Below are positions 5,794 through 6,131 of a stretch of 6,131 nt of DNA, piece after piece (the first letter of the stretch is position 1; each line of letters starts with the position of its first letter). The notes beneath the pieces are model-generated. The model saw nothing but the letters and a program-made list of their open reading frames with translations, ran no database searches and was not told the origin of the DNA. The stretch comes from RGIG8767 sp964386235. GTDB taxonomy: Bacteria; Bacillota; Clostridia; Lachnospirales; Lachnospiraceae. Position numbers and translations under genes: made by a program. The stretch spans positions 1 through 6,131 of the forward strand of contig CAYLSH010000104.1 of assembly GCA_964386235.1 (NCBI GenBank), read 5' to 3'.

Positions 5794-6131
5794 TTACACC
5801 TGAATATCCGCATGCATCCCCAGATATTCTTTATTTTCTGCTAAAAGCGGGCGGATTACTTCAGCAAGAAAACGCTCCACCTGTCTTGCACTGCGTCCTG
5901 TATACAGGGAGGGATCCATTGTTTTTTCCAGTTCCTCCCTGGAAAGATTAAACGCCGGATCGGCTGCAATCAGGTCTAAGAGATTGTTTTCCTTTCCTTC
6001 CTCCTTCACATTGCGTCCCGCCTCCATCGAAAGGGTACGGATGCGTTCGTGAAGTTCCTGACGGTCACCCCCTGCTTTTACGGCATCCATCATAATGTTT
6101 TCCGTTGCCATAAAAGGAAGTTCACTCATCA
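5794..6131 (-). CDS. purB: Adenylosuccinate lyase, C-terminal part (5' end outside window)
   Basis: The final 111 residues of adenylosuccinate lyase are present; the catalytic body and start lie beyond the right edge. The enzyme removes fumarate from adenylosuccinate to give AMP, and from SAICAR in IMP synthesis. The visible part is the all-helical C-terminal domain. Residues LPFMATENIMM end the central helical bundle, and RQELHERIR...EAGRNVKEEG, then DPSLYTGRSARQVERFL, match from memory the C-terminus of human-type ADSL (roughly 475-485 residues) better than the shorter B. subtilis type. The frame is open to the window edge, and an internal Met at 6129-6127 is not the start. Ends in TAA, 51 bases before purA, the next step back in the same pathway. 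Other lyases of the fumarase superfamily are unlikely given these tail motifs and the purA neighbour. Confidence 0.92.
   Translation of the reverse strand, partial: MSELPFMATENIMMDAVKAGGDRQELHERIRTLSMEAGRNVKEEGKENNLLDLIAADPAFNLSREELEKTMDPSLYTGRSARQVERFLAEVIRPLLAENKEYLGMHADIQV

Overview
The window looks like a chromosomal segment of a low-to-mid GC Gram-positive anaerobe, most likely a Lachnospiraceae-type member of Clostridia. This rests on protein character (a divergent PurA recalled from that group, a human-like PurB C-terminus, a small SEC-C protein opening MALLEQWR), purine-rich Shine-Dalgarno sites, and many strong hairpin terminators. No database was searched; the assignment is from memory of these families.

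Layout, left to right. Positions 1-325 hold no convincing gene but are packed with inverted repeats: a terminator (19-50), a long palindrome starting in its T-tract (45-93), a nested stem (108-160), a second terminator (162-187), and a weak candidate promoter for the next gene. A plus-strand gene for a 168-residue SEC-C zinc-motif protein follows (326-832). A perfect 34-bp palindrome (841-874) then separates it from three genes on the minus strand. Read in their own direction these are the C-terminal end of purB (6131-5794, cut by the window edge), purA (5742-4453), and a very large c-di-GMP turnover protein (4331-900).

How the genes relate. purB and purA are 51 bp apart with no visible terminator, so they look co-transcribed. 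PurA uses GTP and aspartate to turn IMP into adenylosuccinate, and PurB splits that to AMP. The membrane-bound signalling protein (TM-PAS-GGDEF-GAF-GGDEF-EAL) starts 121 bp after purA. It has a candidate promoter of its own, but no clear terminator separates it from purA, so read-through is possible. PurA and c-di-GMP synthesis both consume GTP; a functional link is only a hypothesis.

Most notable points: (1) the two GGDEF domains are degenerate in complementary ways while the EAL site looks intact; (2) a short repeat with a TGCAATA core occurs twice, each time directly after a terminator T-tract, and the second copy is a half-palindrome whose edge carries the stop codon of the signalling gene; (3) PurA departs from the classical signature motifs at several active-site positions. 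I see no CRISPR array, tRNA, rRNA, transposase or clear defence system, and nothing that amounts to a new multi-gene system.
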